The notes below the pieces were generated by a model, which saw only the letters and a program-made list of their open reading frames with translations, was not told the origin of the DNA and made no database searches. DNA of 64,000 bases from Bacteroidales bacterium (GTDB lineage: Bacteria > Bacteroidota > Bacteroidia > Bacteroidales > PUMT01): assembly GCA_007132715.1 (NCBI GenBank), contig SLOE01000084.1, forward strand, positions 1-64,000, given 5' to 3'. This document shows, in pieces, positions 50,989-59,737 of this stretch. A program made the translations under genes and the position numbers. Every line of letters begins with the position of its first letter. Within the stretch, counting starts at the first letter, position 1.

Positions 50989-51151
50989 CAATGAACCCGG
51001 AAAAACAGTCCGCCGGGGAGATTGCGAAGATGCACCCAATGGGGAAATTTCCACGAGGAGAGGCTGATAAAAACCAATCCGATGAGGAATCTTCCCGCCG
51101 GAGCGGTTGCGAAGATCAACCCCTCAGTGAAAGGTTTTTTCTTGCTTCCGG

Positions 51152-51577
51152 TCAGAGTTGAACGGTTAGCACATTGTCCTCCCGGGCAATTGTATATCTT
51201 TTTACCGCAGTTGATGCAGGGCCCTCCACTACGGAACCGTCTGCCGCAAATATCGACCCATGGCACGGACAGGGGAAATTGCCGTTTGAGTGATTGTAGG
51301 TTATCTGACAGCCGTTATGCGTACATACGGCGGACAAGGCAACAAACTGGTCATTCCCGATATTTGCAATGATAATATTATTAATGACAACAGCATTCCC
51401 AGCCGTGTTCAGCAGTGTGTAATCCTGGGAATCCAGATCGATAACGATGTTATTTCCGTTACCGTCAGGAGGATCAATATCATTATCATCATCCTTGCTG
51501 CACGAGACAACGGTAAGGGGAATTACAACAGCAGCGCCTGCCTGCATGGTTCTTAACAAAAACTCTCTTCTTTGCAT
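51152..51577 (-). CDS. Rieske [2Fe-2S] lipoprotein
   Basis: A 141-residue exported electron-transfer protein. The N-terminus has a twin-arginine-like start (MQRREFLLRTMQAGA) and a hydrophobic run ending in VVSC, a lipobox. The cluster ligands are CTHNGC and CPCHGS, the normal two-Cys two-His set. It is smaller than the Rieske subunit of cytochrome bc complexes and no cytochrome b lies near, so it probably works with another partner. The DUF5777 gene starts 46 bases upstream on the same strand. Confidence 0.9.
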   Translation of the reverse strand: MQRREFLLRTMQAGAAVVIPLTVVSCSKDDDNDIDPPDGNGNNIVIDLDSQDYTLLNTAGNAVVINNIIIANIGNDQFVALSAVCTHNGCQITYNHSNGNFPCPCHGSIFAADGSVVEGPASTAVKRYTIAREDNVLTVQL

Positions 51578-51623
51578 GATTTGTATTCTAAGTTAAACAT
51601 CCCTGAAAGACTCTCCGAAAAAA

Positions 51624-52487
51624 TCATAAATAAAAAACACGTGTAATAGTGAACCCGAAAAATATATCGCCTTCTTGCCACTGCCCCGTTGTATTTACAA
51701 GCCAGGCCTTATCAGCTATCCCCTGGGTATTGGAAAAGAAAAGCTGAAAAACATGGCCGCCTGTTTCTATGTCAAAACCAACTGACAGCGGATTGGTGCG
51801 GTTAACACCATCATCGATGATTGAGGGAATATATTCGATGTTCAGGTGGGTCATCGGGGTCAGCCTGACCCTTGTTGCGGCTCCGAGTGAAAAATGATTT
51901 ACAGCAGACATGGTCTCGGGCAGATAGCTGCTTCTTAACAAAATGGAGCTGATTTGCAGTGAAAAAAGTTCTGAAAACTTCCTGCTCACCATAAGGCTGT
52001 GTATAAAACTCGTTTTGTCAAGGAAGTTGTCATGCTGTTCGGGGTAAATGTTGCGTATTGTCGCCTGCGAGGCAGCCGCGTAGTAGGTAAGGCTGAAGGG
52101 GTACCGGAGCCTTCCTTCCTGGGTGATCAATCTCGCCTTAAGATAACCGTCCCAGTTTTTCTGGAATGTGCTGCGCCCCATACCGGCAGCCAGCCATGAA
52201 TTTATCCCGTAATCCAGTCCCAGCCGTATGGTTGCCATATCCAGCCCGAACATATTGTAAAAGCCCCTCTGAACGTTCCCGAAACGGTGACCTACGGTAA
52301 ATGCAAGCTCACCGGGATAAGGATTCTCGACCGATTGCATATTAACAATACGGGTGCTTCTGAAAGTCTTGAGAGGCAGGCTGACAACATCATCCCATCC
52401 CCCAAACTCATCAAACATGTTGTCTGTTATCTGGGCTGTAAGCAATGTACCTGTCAGCAACAAGGTTAATACAGCAAATGTCTTCAT
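51624..52487 (-). CDS. DUF5777 predicted outer-membrane beta-barrel protein
   Basis: Start at ATG 52487 (MKTFAVLTLLLTGTLLTAQ, a clean signal peptide), giving 287 residues; the track start at 52499 is a TTG four codons earlier. The mature protein has alternating beta-strand patterns (MATIRLGLDYGINSWLAAGMG) and ends in an aromatic strand (ITRVFYL), as in beta-barrels. The function of DUF5777 is not known. It sits 8 bases after the YceI stop, in a probable operon with YceI and Rieske. Confidence 0.83.
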   Translation of the reverse strand: MKTFAVLTLLLTGTLLTAQITDNMFDEFGGWDDVVSLPLKTFRSTRIVNMQSVENPYPGELAFTVGHRFGNVQRGFYNMFGLDMATIRLGLDYGINSWLAAGMGRSTFQKNWDGYLKARLITQEGRLRYPFSLTYYAAASQATIRNIYPEQHDNFLDKTSFIHSLMVSRKFSELFSLQISSILLRSSYLPETMSAVNHFSLGAATRVRLTPMTHLNIEYIPSIIDDGVNRTNPLSVGFDIETGGHVFQLFFSNTQGIADKAWLVNTTGQWQEGDIFFGFTITRVFYL

Positions 52488-52495
52488 AGAAATAT

Positions 52496-53047
52496 TCAAT
52501 TTACCGGAGCCAGCCTTATATCCACTGTAACCTCTACGACTTCGGCGATGTTGCGGACCAGCATCCTGGGAATTCTGATATCATAATCTTCCAGGCTTAC
52601 AGGAAAAACCGCACGGCATACATAATGCGGACCCGACCTTCTGAACGACCCGGCAACCGCAACCTCGTTGGTAACACCACGTATGGTCATGTTTCCCCTT
52701 ACGGTAACTTCATCGGGGTAACCATCTTCGGCAAATTCATCAAAACCCTCAATATATCCATCAAACCTGGCTTCGGGATAATTATGCGACTCCATGTAGT
52801 TTTCATTGAAATGCTTCTGCATGAGAGACTTTCTGAACTGAAAATCCTCAATCCTCATTCTGACTGCGATCTCTCCCGAGGAATTGTCAAGAAGAGCCTG
52901 AACCCTGCTGTTTACAGCCTCTATATCCTCAATCGGAGCTGAAGAAAAAAAGGATATCTTTCCTTCCCGGGTAAAATGCGTGATTTGAGCAATTCCGGAA
53001 AAGGAGATTGTTATGATAAGGGCAACTATAGAAACTATTGTCTTCAT
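52496..53047 (-). CDS. YceI-family periplasmic lipid-binding-like protein
   Basis: A 183-residue exported protein; start chosen at ATG 53047 (MKTIVSIVALIITISFSGIAQ, signal peptide), because the track start at 53098 precedes the signal with 17 unrelated residues. The lipocalin-like YceI strands are visible (FFSSAPIEDIEAVNS, NYPEARFDGYIEGF, VRGNMTIRGVTNEV). Members bind isoprenoid quinone-like lipids in the periplasm. First gene of a probable three-gene operon with DUF5777 and Rieske. Confidence 0.9.
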   Translation of the reverse strand: MKTIVSIVALIITISFSGIAQITHFTREGKISFFSSAPIEDIEAVNSRVQALLDNSSGEIAVRMRIEDFQFRKSLMQKHFNENYMESHNYPEARFDGYIEGFDEFAEDGYPDEVTVRGNMTIRGVTNEVAVAGSFRRSGPHYVCRAVFPVSLEDYDIRIPRMLVRNIAEVVEVTVDIRLAPVN

Positions 53048-53120
53048 GCCGGTTTTTATCAAGTAACAAATCTGCTGGCAGCTTTGTTTAACCGGCAAAA
53101 AAAAAGTTAACAGCCAGAAT

Positions 53121-55304
53121 TTACCCTATCTCAAGGTTTGATATCTCCTCTGTGATCCTGTAAGGGTATTCAGGATACTCGAACAGCGGCATCCTGGGTT
53201 CGGTCTCACCTATCGAATACCCCCATATGCTCAGGTATTCATCTATATTCTCACCCATGTCCTCAAGCTGATGAAGATATTCACCCACAGGTTTACTCTC
53301 TATTATGATCATCTTTCCCAGCTTGTTTATAATAGGACTGTGCCAGCGGTTGTGATCATGATCAAACTCGAGTATGCGGCGCCCCCACCTTGTTATGCCT
53401 ATAGTTCTGAATGTCATGCTCTTGCCGACTGCCGGAAGATTGATCACGTTCCTGTCCGTCGCGAGGAACGGGATACCGTTTTCTTCCCTGATAGCTTCAA
53501 GGTTCTCTTTCATCCTCTCCGGCTCATCAGAGAGGCTCCTGATCTTCTCACGGTAATTACCGGTTAAGGCACCTATATACTTCTCCTCCTCCTGCTCCTG
53601 AACGGCACGTGCATTGGTTGCATAGTTGAATGTGTTTTCAAGGAATCCCTTGACCGAAAATGTGTAATAGGTTACAACACCGATGTCGTTCAGCACCTTT
53701 CTCAGCATGGCAGTATGCCCCCTCCTTGATGCTGCGGAAGTGAAGACAAGCTGGTTGACAACCATCCATCCGGCATCTATCAGTCTCCTGACAGCAATTT
53801 CGGCTTCAGGTGTCACCTCCATGGGGCTTTCAAAATGGGTCTGTACGACAAACTGCTTAATGCCCGCTGCCGCAGCCTTCTTCCTGAAGCCGGCGAGAAT
53901 CTGCTGCAGACTGGGAGTTACCCTCTGGGGAAGATAGGCCAACAGCCTGGTACCAAGCCTTATCCTCAGTATCCCGGCATATTTTTCACCATCAGGTCTC
54001 TTTTTGTTGGCCTCCCTCTTCCTGACAGCCATATCATAAACCTGATCGAGTATCTTTTCAAGAGACTTGTCGCGGCTCATCAGTGCATCTCCCCCGGTGA
54101 TCAGGATATCCCTGAGCTGCGTATCACTTTCGTAATAATCAAGCAGCCTTTTCAGCTTCTCATCCCAGGTCTCTTTGGGCTTCAGCTTGTCAAGGTTGAA
54201 ATTAAGGTTGCCCCTCTGAAAATCATACATCCTCTGGCAGGATACACAAAGTCCCCCGCAGGCCCTGCCCATTGTGTCAGGTATCATAATGGCAACTTCA
54301 GGATACCGCCGGTGCACATTGTGGTGAGAGGGAAGCAGCCATCCCGCAGCATTCGGCTTTCCGGGCTCAACCTTATCCTCCTTCTCCCATGCCTCAATAT
54401 TTCCGAACTGATCAATCAGCGGTTTGGAATATATTACATAGTGCCGTATTGCAAGATCCGCTCCGGCAGTAAATCCCGGGGTCCTGGTACTAAGAAGGGA
54501 TATATAATAGGGATTGACAAAGAATGGTATACCCTTTTTCTCAGCTCTTTCCAGTAATTTCTGGGTATCAAGATCGAGAGAATAGTCCAGCAGCTCGTTC
54601 AGCAAAGCTGGCGACCTGACTGCAAACCTCAGGTGAAACATATAGTCGTCCCACCATTCTTTTACTTTTGCGACCTTCTCATCGTAACTCATTCCCTCCT
54701 TGAAAAAATACCTGGTCTCACCCGGTTCGCAGCTTTCAATCCTCTCCACCAGCACCCTTATGATCCTTTCCCTGTTCTTCCCACGTTCTTTTATGATCTC
54801 CGGTTCCAGACCGTGCCTCCACCGATTCATCCACTGTTCCACCTTCTGCTTGTCCGGCCTGCCCCGGGGAAGCTGTCCCGTAAGCTGCCTGAAGAGATTG
54901 ATCATATCGTCAAAGAAAAGGGGTTTGGCTCCGCCTGTCCCGTTCCTGGACCCAAGCCACAGAAGGTTGAATGGGTCACTTACCGTGATCTCCCCACTCC
55001 TGTATGGATTCGGAAATCCCCGGCCGGCGTTGTCAAGATAATCCAGGATCCGTATAGCAGCCAGGTCCTGCCAGCGTAATCTTCCGTATGCCTCAGGCCC
55101 CTTTTCTTCCCTACGGTAATATGCCAGAGCATGTATGTTTGTATCCAGCACCTCTTCGGCCCACCTGCGTATCAATTCCTTTGCCTTATCCTCAGTATCC
55201 GATCCGGAAAATATCTTTTTCAGTCGTGGGTTCTCACTGAACAGACGACGGAGAAGCTTCGAAGATTTGACAGACAATGCTATTTTTTCAGGATAATAGT
55301 GCAT
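53121..55304 (-). CDS. KamA-family radical SAM protein (lysine 2,3-aminomutase-like)
   Basis: A 727-residue radical SAM enzyme; ATG 55304 (MHYYPEKIALSV) preferred over the GTG three codons earlier. The [4Fe-4S] ligands are C349, C353 and C356 (ACGGLCVSCQRMY, CxxxCxxC). The core then shows ILITGGDALMS and the barrel (GTRLLAYLPQRVTPSLQQIL, KQFVVQTHFESPMEVTPEA). A late segment, INLPAVGKSMTF, holds a Lys that could be the PLP Lys. It is about 310 residues longer than classical KamA, with an N-terminal helical region of unknown role. The reaction may be aminomutase-like, but the substrate cannot be inferred. Divergent from hydF across a 134-base region containing the palindrome CTGCCGGCAG. Confidence 0.87.
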   Translation of the reverse strand: MHYYPEKIALSVKSSKLLRRLFSENPRLKKIFSGSDTEDKAKELIRRWAEEVLDTNIHALAYYRREEKGPEAYGRLRWQDLAAIRILDYLDNAGRGFPNPYRSGEITVSDPFNLLWLGSRNGTGGAKPLFFDDMINLFRQLTGQLPRGRPDKQKVEQWMNRWRHGLEPEIIKERGKNRERIIRVLVERIESCEPGETRYFFKEGMSYDEKVAKVKEWWDDYMFHLRFAVRSPALLNELLDYSLDLDTQKLLERAEKKGIPFFVNPYYISLLSTRTPGFTAGADLAIRHYVIYSKPLIDQFGNIEAWEKEDKVEPGKPNAAGWLLPSHHNVHRRYPEVAIMIPDTMGRACGGLCVSCQRMYDFQRGNLNFNLDKLKPKETWDEKLKRLLDYYESDTQLRDILITGGDALMSRDKSLEKILDQVYDMAVRKREANKKRPDGEKYAGILRIRLGTRLLAYLPQRVTPSLQQILAGFRKKAAAAGIKQFVVQTHFESPMEVTPEAEIAVRRLIDAGWMVVNQLVFTSAASRRGHTAMLRKVLNDIGVVTYYTFSVKGFLENTFNYATNARAVQEQEEEKYIGALTGNYREKIRSLSDEPERMKENLEAIREENGIPFLATDRNVINLPAVGKSMTFRTIGITRWGRRILEFDHDHNRWHSPIINKLGKMIIIESKPVGEYLHQLEDMGENIDEYLSIWGYSIGETEPRMPLFEYPEYPYRITEEISNLEIG

Positions 55305-55438
55305 AACAATCACAATTTTGCTTCCAGCGATATTGTAAAAATACTAAAACCGGAGCTATCCGGAAAGTTTATCGCTGCCGGCAGGCATCGATAAATTTTA
55401 AAAAACCCTAATTTAGCATAATAATAACCAGGGATATC

Positions 55439-56668
55439 ATGCAAAGAGGAAAAGACACCAAACCGCATATTGGCATATACGGGAGGCGAAACAACGGTAA
55501 AAGCACCCTTATAAACATGCTGGCGGGTCACGAAATAGCAATAGTAAGCGAAGTAGCCGGCACAACGACCGACCCGGTCAGAAAGTCATTCGAGATTACG
55601 GGGTTCGGACCGGTAGTTCTTATTGATACGGCCGGATCGGATGACACCGGCGAACTTGGAGAAAAACGCATCTCCAAAACCCTGCATACCCTTCACACAG
55701 TCGACCTGGCTATCCTGGTCATTACACGGAACAACTTTGAAAAGCCGGAAAAGAGACTGGTGGCCGAATTCCGGAAACTCAGACTGCCGTTCATAATTGT
55801 GCACAGCAAGTCCGACCTTGAAAAGCTTTCAGCCGGAACAAAAGACCTGATTGAAAAATATACCGGGACCGGTGTCATTGAGTTCAGCAGTGTTGACGGC
55901 AAATACCCTGAAGAGATAATCTCAGCAATAAGGTCGTCAATTCCCGGGTCGGCATGGAGTAGCGCGGGACTGGTGGGTGATCTTCTGAGCCATGGTGACA
56001 TTGTCCTTCTCATTACACCCATCGATGTGCAGGCACCGGCAGGAAGGCTTATCCTGCCGCAGGTACAGGCTATACGCGATATAATTGACAATGACTGTGT
56101 GGCAGTGGTCCTCAAGGAGAGGGAGGTGGATGCCTTCCTGAGAAAAACAGGTATACGGCCCAGGCTGGCAATAACCGACAGCCAGATCTTTGTAAAGGCG
56201 GATGCCTCGATACCCCCGGATATCATGCTGACCTCCTTCAGCATCATTCTTGCAAGGCAGAAAGGAGACTTTGAGCTATATCTGAAAGGAACGCCTGCAA
56301 TATCTGACCTGAAAGACGGTGACCGCATCCTGATTCTTGAATCGTGTACCCACCATGTATCGTGCGATGATATCGGCCGTGTCAAGATACCCAGGTGGAT
56401 CAGCAACTTTACCGGCAAAAAGCTGGAGTTCGAAGTGGTCGGGGGACTGGCTGAATGGCCCCGGCCGGTAACAGATTATGCGCTGGTAATACAGTGCGGG
56501 GGGTGCGTTATAACACGCAGGCAGCTCATTAACAGGATCAGGCAGGCAGCCGACGCCGGGGTGCCCGTAACCAATTACGGCATGGCAATCGCATGGGTGC
56601 AGGGTATTTACAAGAGGGCCGTTGCCCCGTTCACCGGAGGCAGCAAAGGTGAAGCTGACTATCTGTAA
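55439..56668 (+). CDS. hydF: [FeFe] hydrogenase maturation GTPase HydF
   Basis: The scaffold GTPase that delivers the 2Fe precursor to [FeFe] hydrogenase. The 409 residues carry an N-terminal GTPase domain (P-loop GRRNNGKST, GTTTDP, switch II DTAGSDD, G4-like HSKSD), a dimerisation domain and a C-terminal Fe-S domain. The cluster ligands C303 and H305 (CTH) and C353, C356 (QCGGC, 352-356) are present. The residue before CGGC is Gln352, where the family consensus is HCGGC. hydE, hydG and the hydrogenase are not in the window. It implies hydrogen metabolism in this organism. Confidence 0.95.
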   Translation: MQRGKDTKPHIGIYGRRNNGKSTLINMLAGHEIAIVSEVAGTTTDPVRKSFEITGFGPVVLIDTAGSDDTGELGEKRISKTLHTLHTVDLAILVITRNNFEKPEKRLVAEFRKLRLPFIIVHSKSDLEKLSAGTKDLIEKYTGTGVIEFSSVDGKYPEEIISAIRSSIPGSAWSSAGLVGDLLSHGDIVLLITPIDVQAPAGRLILPQVQAIRDIIDNDCVAVVLKEREVDAFLRKTGIRPRLAITDSQIFVKADASIPPDIMLTSFSIILARQKGDFELYLKGTPAISDLKDGDRILILESCTHHVSCDDIGRVKIPRWISNFTGKKLEFEVVGGLAEWPRPVTDYALVIQCGGCVITRRQLINRIRQAADAGVPVTNYGMAIAWVQGIYKRAVAPFTGGSKGEADYL

Positions 56669-56689
56669 GCAACCGTATCGCCCCTTACA

Positions 56690-56727
56690 ATAAAACGGTG
56701 GGGAAGCACTTACGTACTCCCCCACCG
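56690..56727 (-). terminator. Probable terminator of the surface repeat gene
   Basis: On the minus strand CGGTGGGG...CCCCACCG is an 8-bp perfect stem with further partial pairing in a 16-base interior, followed by TTTTATT. It begins 51 bases after the stop of the repeat protein gene. Confidence 0.6.
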
Positions 56728-56778
56728 AACCAAATTAACCCACCTATAAACCTAAAACTTAACCTAAATTATGAAAAA

Positions 56779-57990
56779 CTACCAAAACCTGAATCCTGCG
56801 TTTATACCTGCCCAAACCCAGGTGTCAGCATGCCTGCTGCTAAACTCAAAGATATGGTATGGTGCAATCCTGGTTCCGTTGTTTCCTTCGCGGCCCTCTC
56901 TTATCACCTGAAAATTCAGTACAGGGCCTGCAAAAAACTGCCATCTGTCATCAAGATCTGCGGCATATGTTACCCGAAGCTGGTTCAGTACATTTACCCT
57001 GTCATATTCCCACCACCTTTTCTCCATAAGGTGATGCGAAATGATCTCAACATTCAGGTAACGGTCATCCCGGAGGTTAAACTCCGAACCAATACCGTAT
57101 CCGTAACTAATAACTGTATTATCCTGCAAAAATTGAGTTCCAAATGTTAAAATATTATAAAATTTTCTCACACCTGTCTTCAGCCCAATGCCAATGTTCA
57201 TGGCATCTCCTCCATACAATTCAACCTTCCTGTAACCGTCCCTTACAATACTTACCAGTCCGATCGGCAACCCGTCAACCGAGTCGGCAATATTCACAAG
57301 ACCTACCTGCACTCCCTTTACATTTCCGGCCACGTTAACGATTCCGGCTGCCTGTATACCCTCAACCTTGCCGGCCACATTTACAAATCCGGAGCCCTGA
57401 ACACCATCTACTTCCCCGGCAATTCCGGCAAAACCCGATATCTGTACGCCAGTGAGCTTCCCCCCGGTCACACTGCCAAACCCCGAAGCCTGAACACCTT
57501 CAAAGTTGCCCGAAGTAACCCCGGCAAAACCGCTGCCCTGCAGACCTCTTGCATTACCGTCAATAATATTGCCAAAACCGGCACCCTGAAGTACCCTGGC
57601 TTCGCCATTTACAACGTTCAGAAAGCCTGCTCCCTGTATTCCCTTAACGTTCGAACCGCTCACGTTAAGGAAACCTGAAAACTGCACTCCATCAACCTCT
57701 CCGCCTGTGATATTTCCAAATCCTGAAGCCTGTAGTCCGGTAACCGAATACCTGTTGATATTCAGGAATCCCCCGAATTCAATTCCGTCAACACCTCCTG
57801 TGACTCCCCCGAACAGATTCAGCGATACATTGTAAACATAGTTATGGCTGTAGGCACCCTCTGTGCCGACAAGGGGGAAAACACTTAACTGAAAGGGCCT
57901 GGTTTCAGGAACCTCGTCATTCTGCGCGCTCACAGGGCCGGCTGTTACAATAAAGCAAACCAGGATAGAGGCAAAAACGTTCTTCTTCAT
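56779..57990 (-). CDS. LA_2272-type surface repeat protein with beta-barrel-like C-terminus
   Basis: A 403-residue exported protein with a signal peptide (residues 1-22, ending PVSAQ). Residues about 68-252 are twelve repeats of the pattern G-[VIL]-Q-x-[SA]-G-F-x-N-[VI]-x-G-x. The first seven are 16 residues, the next three 15, and the last two 14; a weak repeat precedes them (52-67). Such Gly-rich units suggest a beta-helix or beta-roll. The C-terminal 150 residues (from about 253) alternate aromatic and polar residues (TFGTQFLQDNTVISYGYGIG) and end GFRFW, as outer-membrane barrels do. LA_2272 is a family name from Leptospira; a role is not established. No obvious operon partner; convergent with hydF. 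Confidence 0.8.
   Translation of the reverse strand: MKKNVFASILVCFIVTAGPVSAQNDEVPETRPFQLSVFPLVGTEGAYSHNYVYNVSLNLFGGVTGGVDGIEFGGFLNINRYSVTGLQASGFGNITGGEVDGVQFSGFLNVSGSNVKGIQGAGFLNVVNGEARVLQGAGFGNIIDGNARGLQGSGFAGVTSGNFEGVQASGFGSVTGGKLTGVQISGFAGIAGEVDGVQGSGFVNVAGKVEGIQAAGIVNVAGNVKGVQVGLVNIADSVDGLPIGLVSIVRDGYRKVELYGGDAMNIGIGLKTGVRKFYNILTFGTQFLQDNTVISYGYGIGSEFNLRDDRYLNVEIISHHLMEKRWWEYDRVNVLNQLRVTYAADLDDRWQFFAGPVLNFQVIREGREGNNGTRIAPYHIFEFSSRHADTWVWAGINAGFRFW
57235..57789 (-). repeat. Coding repeats with stepped period (16, 15, 14 codons)
   Basis: Twelve units in residues 68-252 of the surface repeat protein: 7 x 16, 3 x 15 and 2 x 14 codons. The protein units are similar, not the DNA copies, so this is an old array and not a recent slippage product. 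Confidence 0.85.
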
Positions 57991-58190
57991 AATATAAAAT
58001 TTATTCTTATCATTATTTTAGTTCATGTCAGGCCGGGCATGTTTTAACTTCAATCAATGTTTGTGCCATCATCATTAATCCACTGAATATCCGCCACTAA
58101 AACAAACTTTAAGAATGCGGCGTATACCTGCCTGCTGTCCGGTACCGTACAACAGGCGTACATCAGCACCTGCAGAACTGACAGCGTCTG

Positions 58191-59720
58191 TCAGAACCTG
58201 AAATAGATAAATGGCTGCGTTTCGGCCGACCGTACCTGGTATATTAGAAATACAATCAAAACGGCTGCCGCAATCTTGATAAGAAGATGTGACCTTATGA
58301 ATGCGCCCCTGTAATACTCCTTCAGCCTTGCCGGAAGCCAGTGTATGATCATAGCAAGCGCCATAAGCAAAAAGACGTTTCTGTGAGCAATGGTCATTCC
58401 GGGAACCAGGTCGCCTCCGAAACTGCTGAGCATCTGCGAAACCATTGCATTCACCTCATACATGCCTTCAGCCCTGAAAAAGAGCCAGGCGAAAGAGACA
58501 AACTGGAATGTGATGAAAACCGAAAGGAATTTCCTCAAACCCGGCATGCGCCTTCCTGTTCCGCTGCCGGGGAATATACCCTGCCACGCCTTATGAACGG
58601 CAAGTGCAACACCGTGAAGCCCGCCCCACAGGATGAACCTCAGATCTGCGCCATGCCACAATCCGCCCAGCAGCATAGTCACTATCAGGTTGGCATACCT
58701 GCGTAGCAAGCCTTTCCGGCTTCCCCCGAGAGGGATATAGAGATAATCCCTCAACCATGTGGATAACGAAATGTGCCACCTTCTCCAGAAGTCTGTTATG
58801 TTAACTGCCTTGTAAGGTGAGTTGAAGTTAACCGGAAGCCTGAAGCCCAAAAGCAGCGCCACTCCTATCGCAATATCGGTATAGCCCGAAAAATCACAGT
58901 ATATCTGCACCGAATACCCGTAAACAGCCATCATGTTCTCGAATCCCGAATATGCCAGCGGATTGTCAAACACCCTGTCAACATAATTCACCGAAATATA
59001 GTCGGATATCACCATCTTCTTTACCAGCCCGCTCAGCACCAGAAAAATTGCATGGCCCATCTCCTGCATTGTAAGTTTGAAGGAAGCATAAAGCTGGGGC
59101 ATGAATTCAGCCGCGCGTACTATAGGACCCGCCACAAGCTGGGGGAAGAATGAAACATAAAAACCGAAATCAATGATGTTACCCACCGGTCGGAGCTTGC
59201 CCCGGTACACATCGACAGTATAGCTGATTGTCTGAAAGGTGAAGAAGGATATTCCCACTGGCAGCACAATTACCGAGACATCCATGCTCCCTCCGGCCAG
59301 ACTGTTGTAAAGCAGCGATAAAAAATTGACAACTTCGAGATCGGTTCCGGCAACCCTGTTGACCAGTCCGGTCAGAAAATAGGCGTACTTGAAATATGCC
59401 AGCAGCCCTAAATTCACTGTTACGCTTGCTGCCAGCCACAATCGTTTCCGAAACCTGCTGCCTCCATTGAAAATCAGATGCCCCAGGGCAAAATCTGCTA
59501 TTGTTGAGAAGACCAGGAGCGAAAAGAAATAGCCGCCCGACTTGTAATAGAAGAAGAGACTCATCGCAAAGAGCCAGGCATTGCGCAGGGTGTTCTTTTT
59601 GTATACCAGGCTGTAACCCACGAGCAGTACCAGGAAGAAGCCCCAGAAATAGAGGCGTGTAAAAAGCATGGGTGTCTCTTCCGAATATTTTAAAATTCCA
59701 GGGAAAAGGTCCATCTGCAT
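58191..59720 (-). CDS. MBOAT-family O-acyltransferase (AlgI/PatA-like)
   Basis: A 509-residue polytopic membrane protein with about eleven hydrophobic segments. The MBOAT core shows [23 protein letters not shown], the [15 protein letters not shown] segment, [32 protein letters not shown] and the catalytic His in [21 protein letters not shown]. These match AlgI (alginate) and PatA (peptidoglycan) O-acetyltransferases. It lies 17 bases downstream of the SGNH-domain gene, which would be its acyl-transferring partner, and close to a lytic transglycosylase. The acceptor glycan is not proved. Confidence 0.93.
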   Translation of the reverse strand: [509 protein letters not shown]

Positions 59721-59737
59721 AAAGGTTATGTCCTAAA

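Noticed and set aside
55693-56418. 241-residue minus ORF in hydF
   Set aside because: Antisense of HydF coding sequence with Ser/Arg-rich shadow composition.
58178-58194. Perfect hairpin CTGACAG-CGT-CTGTCAG over the MBOAT stop codon
   Set aside because: No T-tract follows on the minus strand, so it is not called as a terminator, although it might be a stability element.
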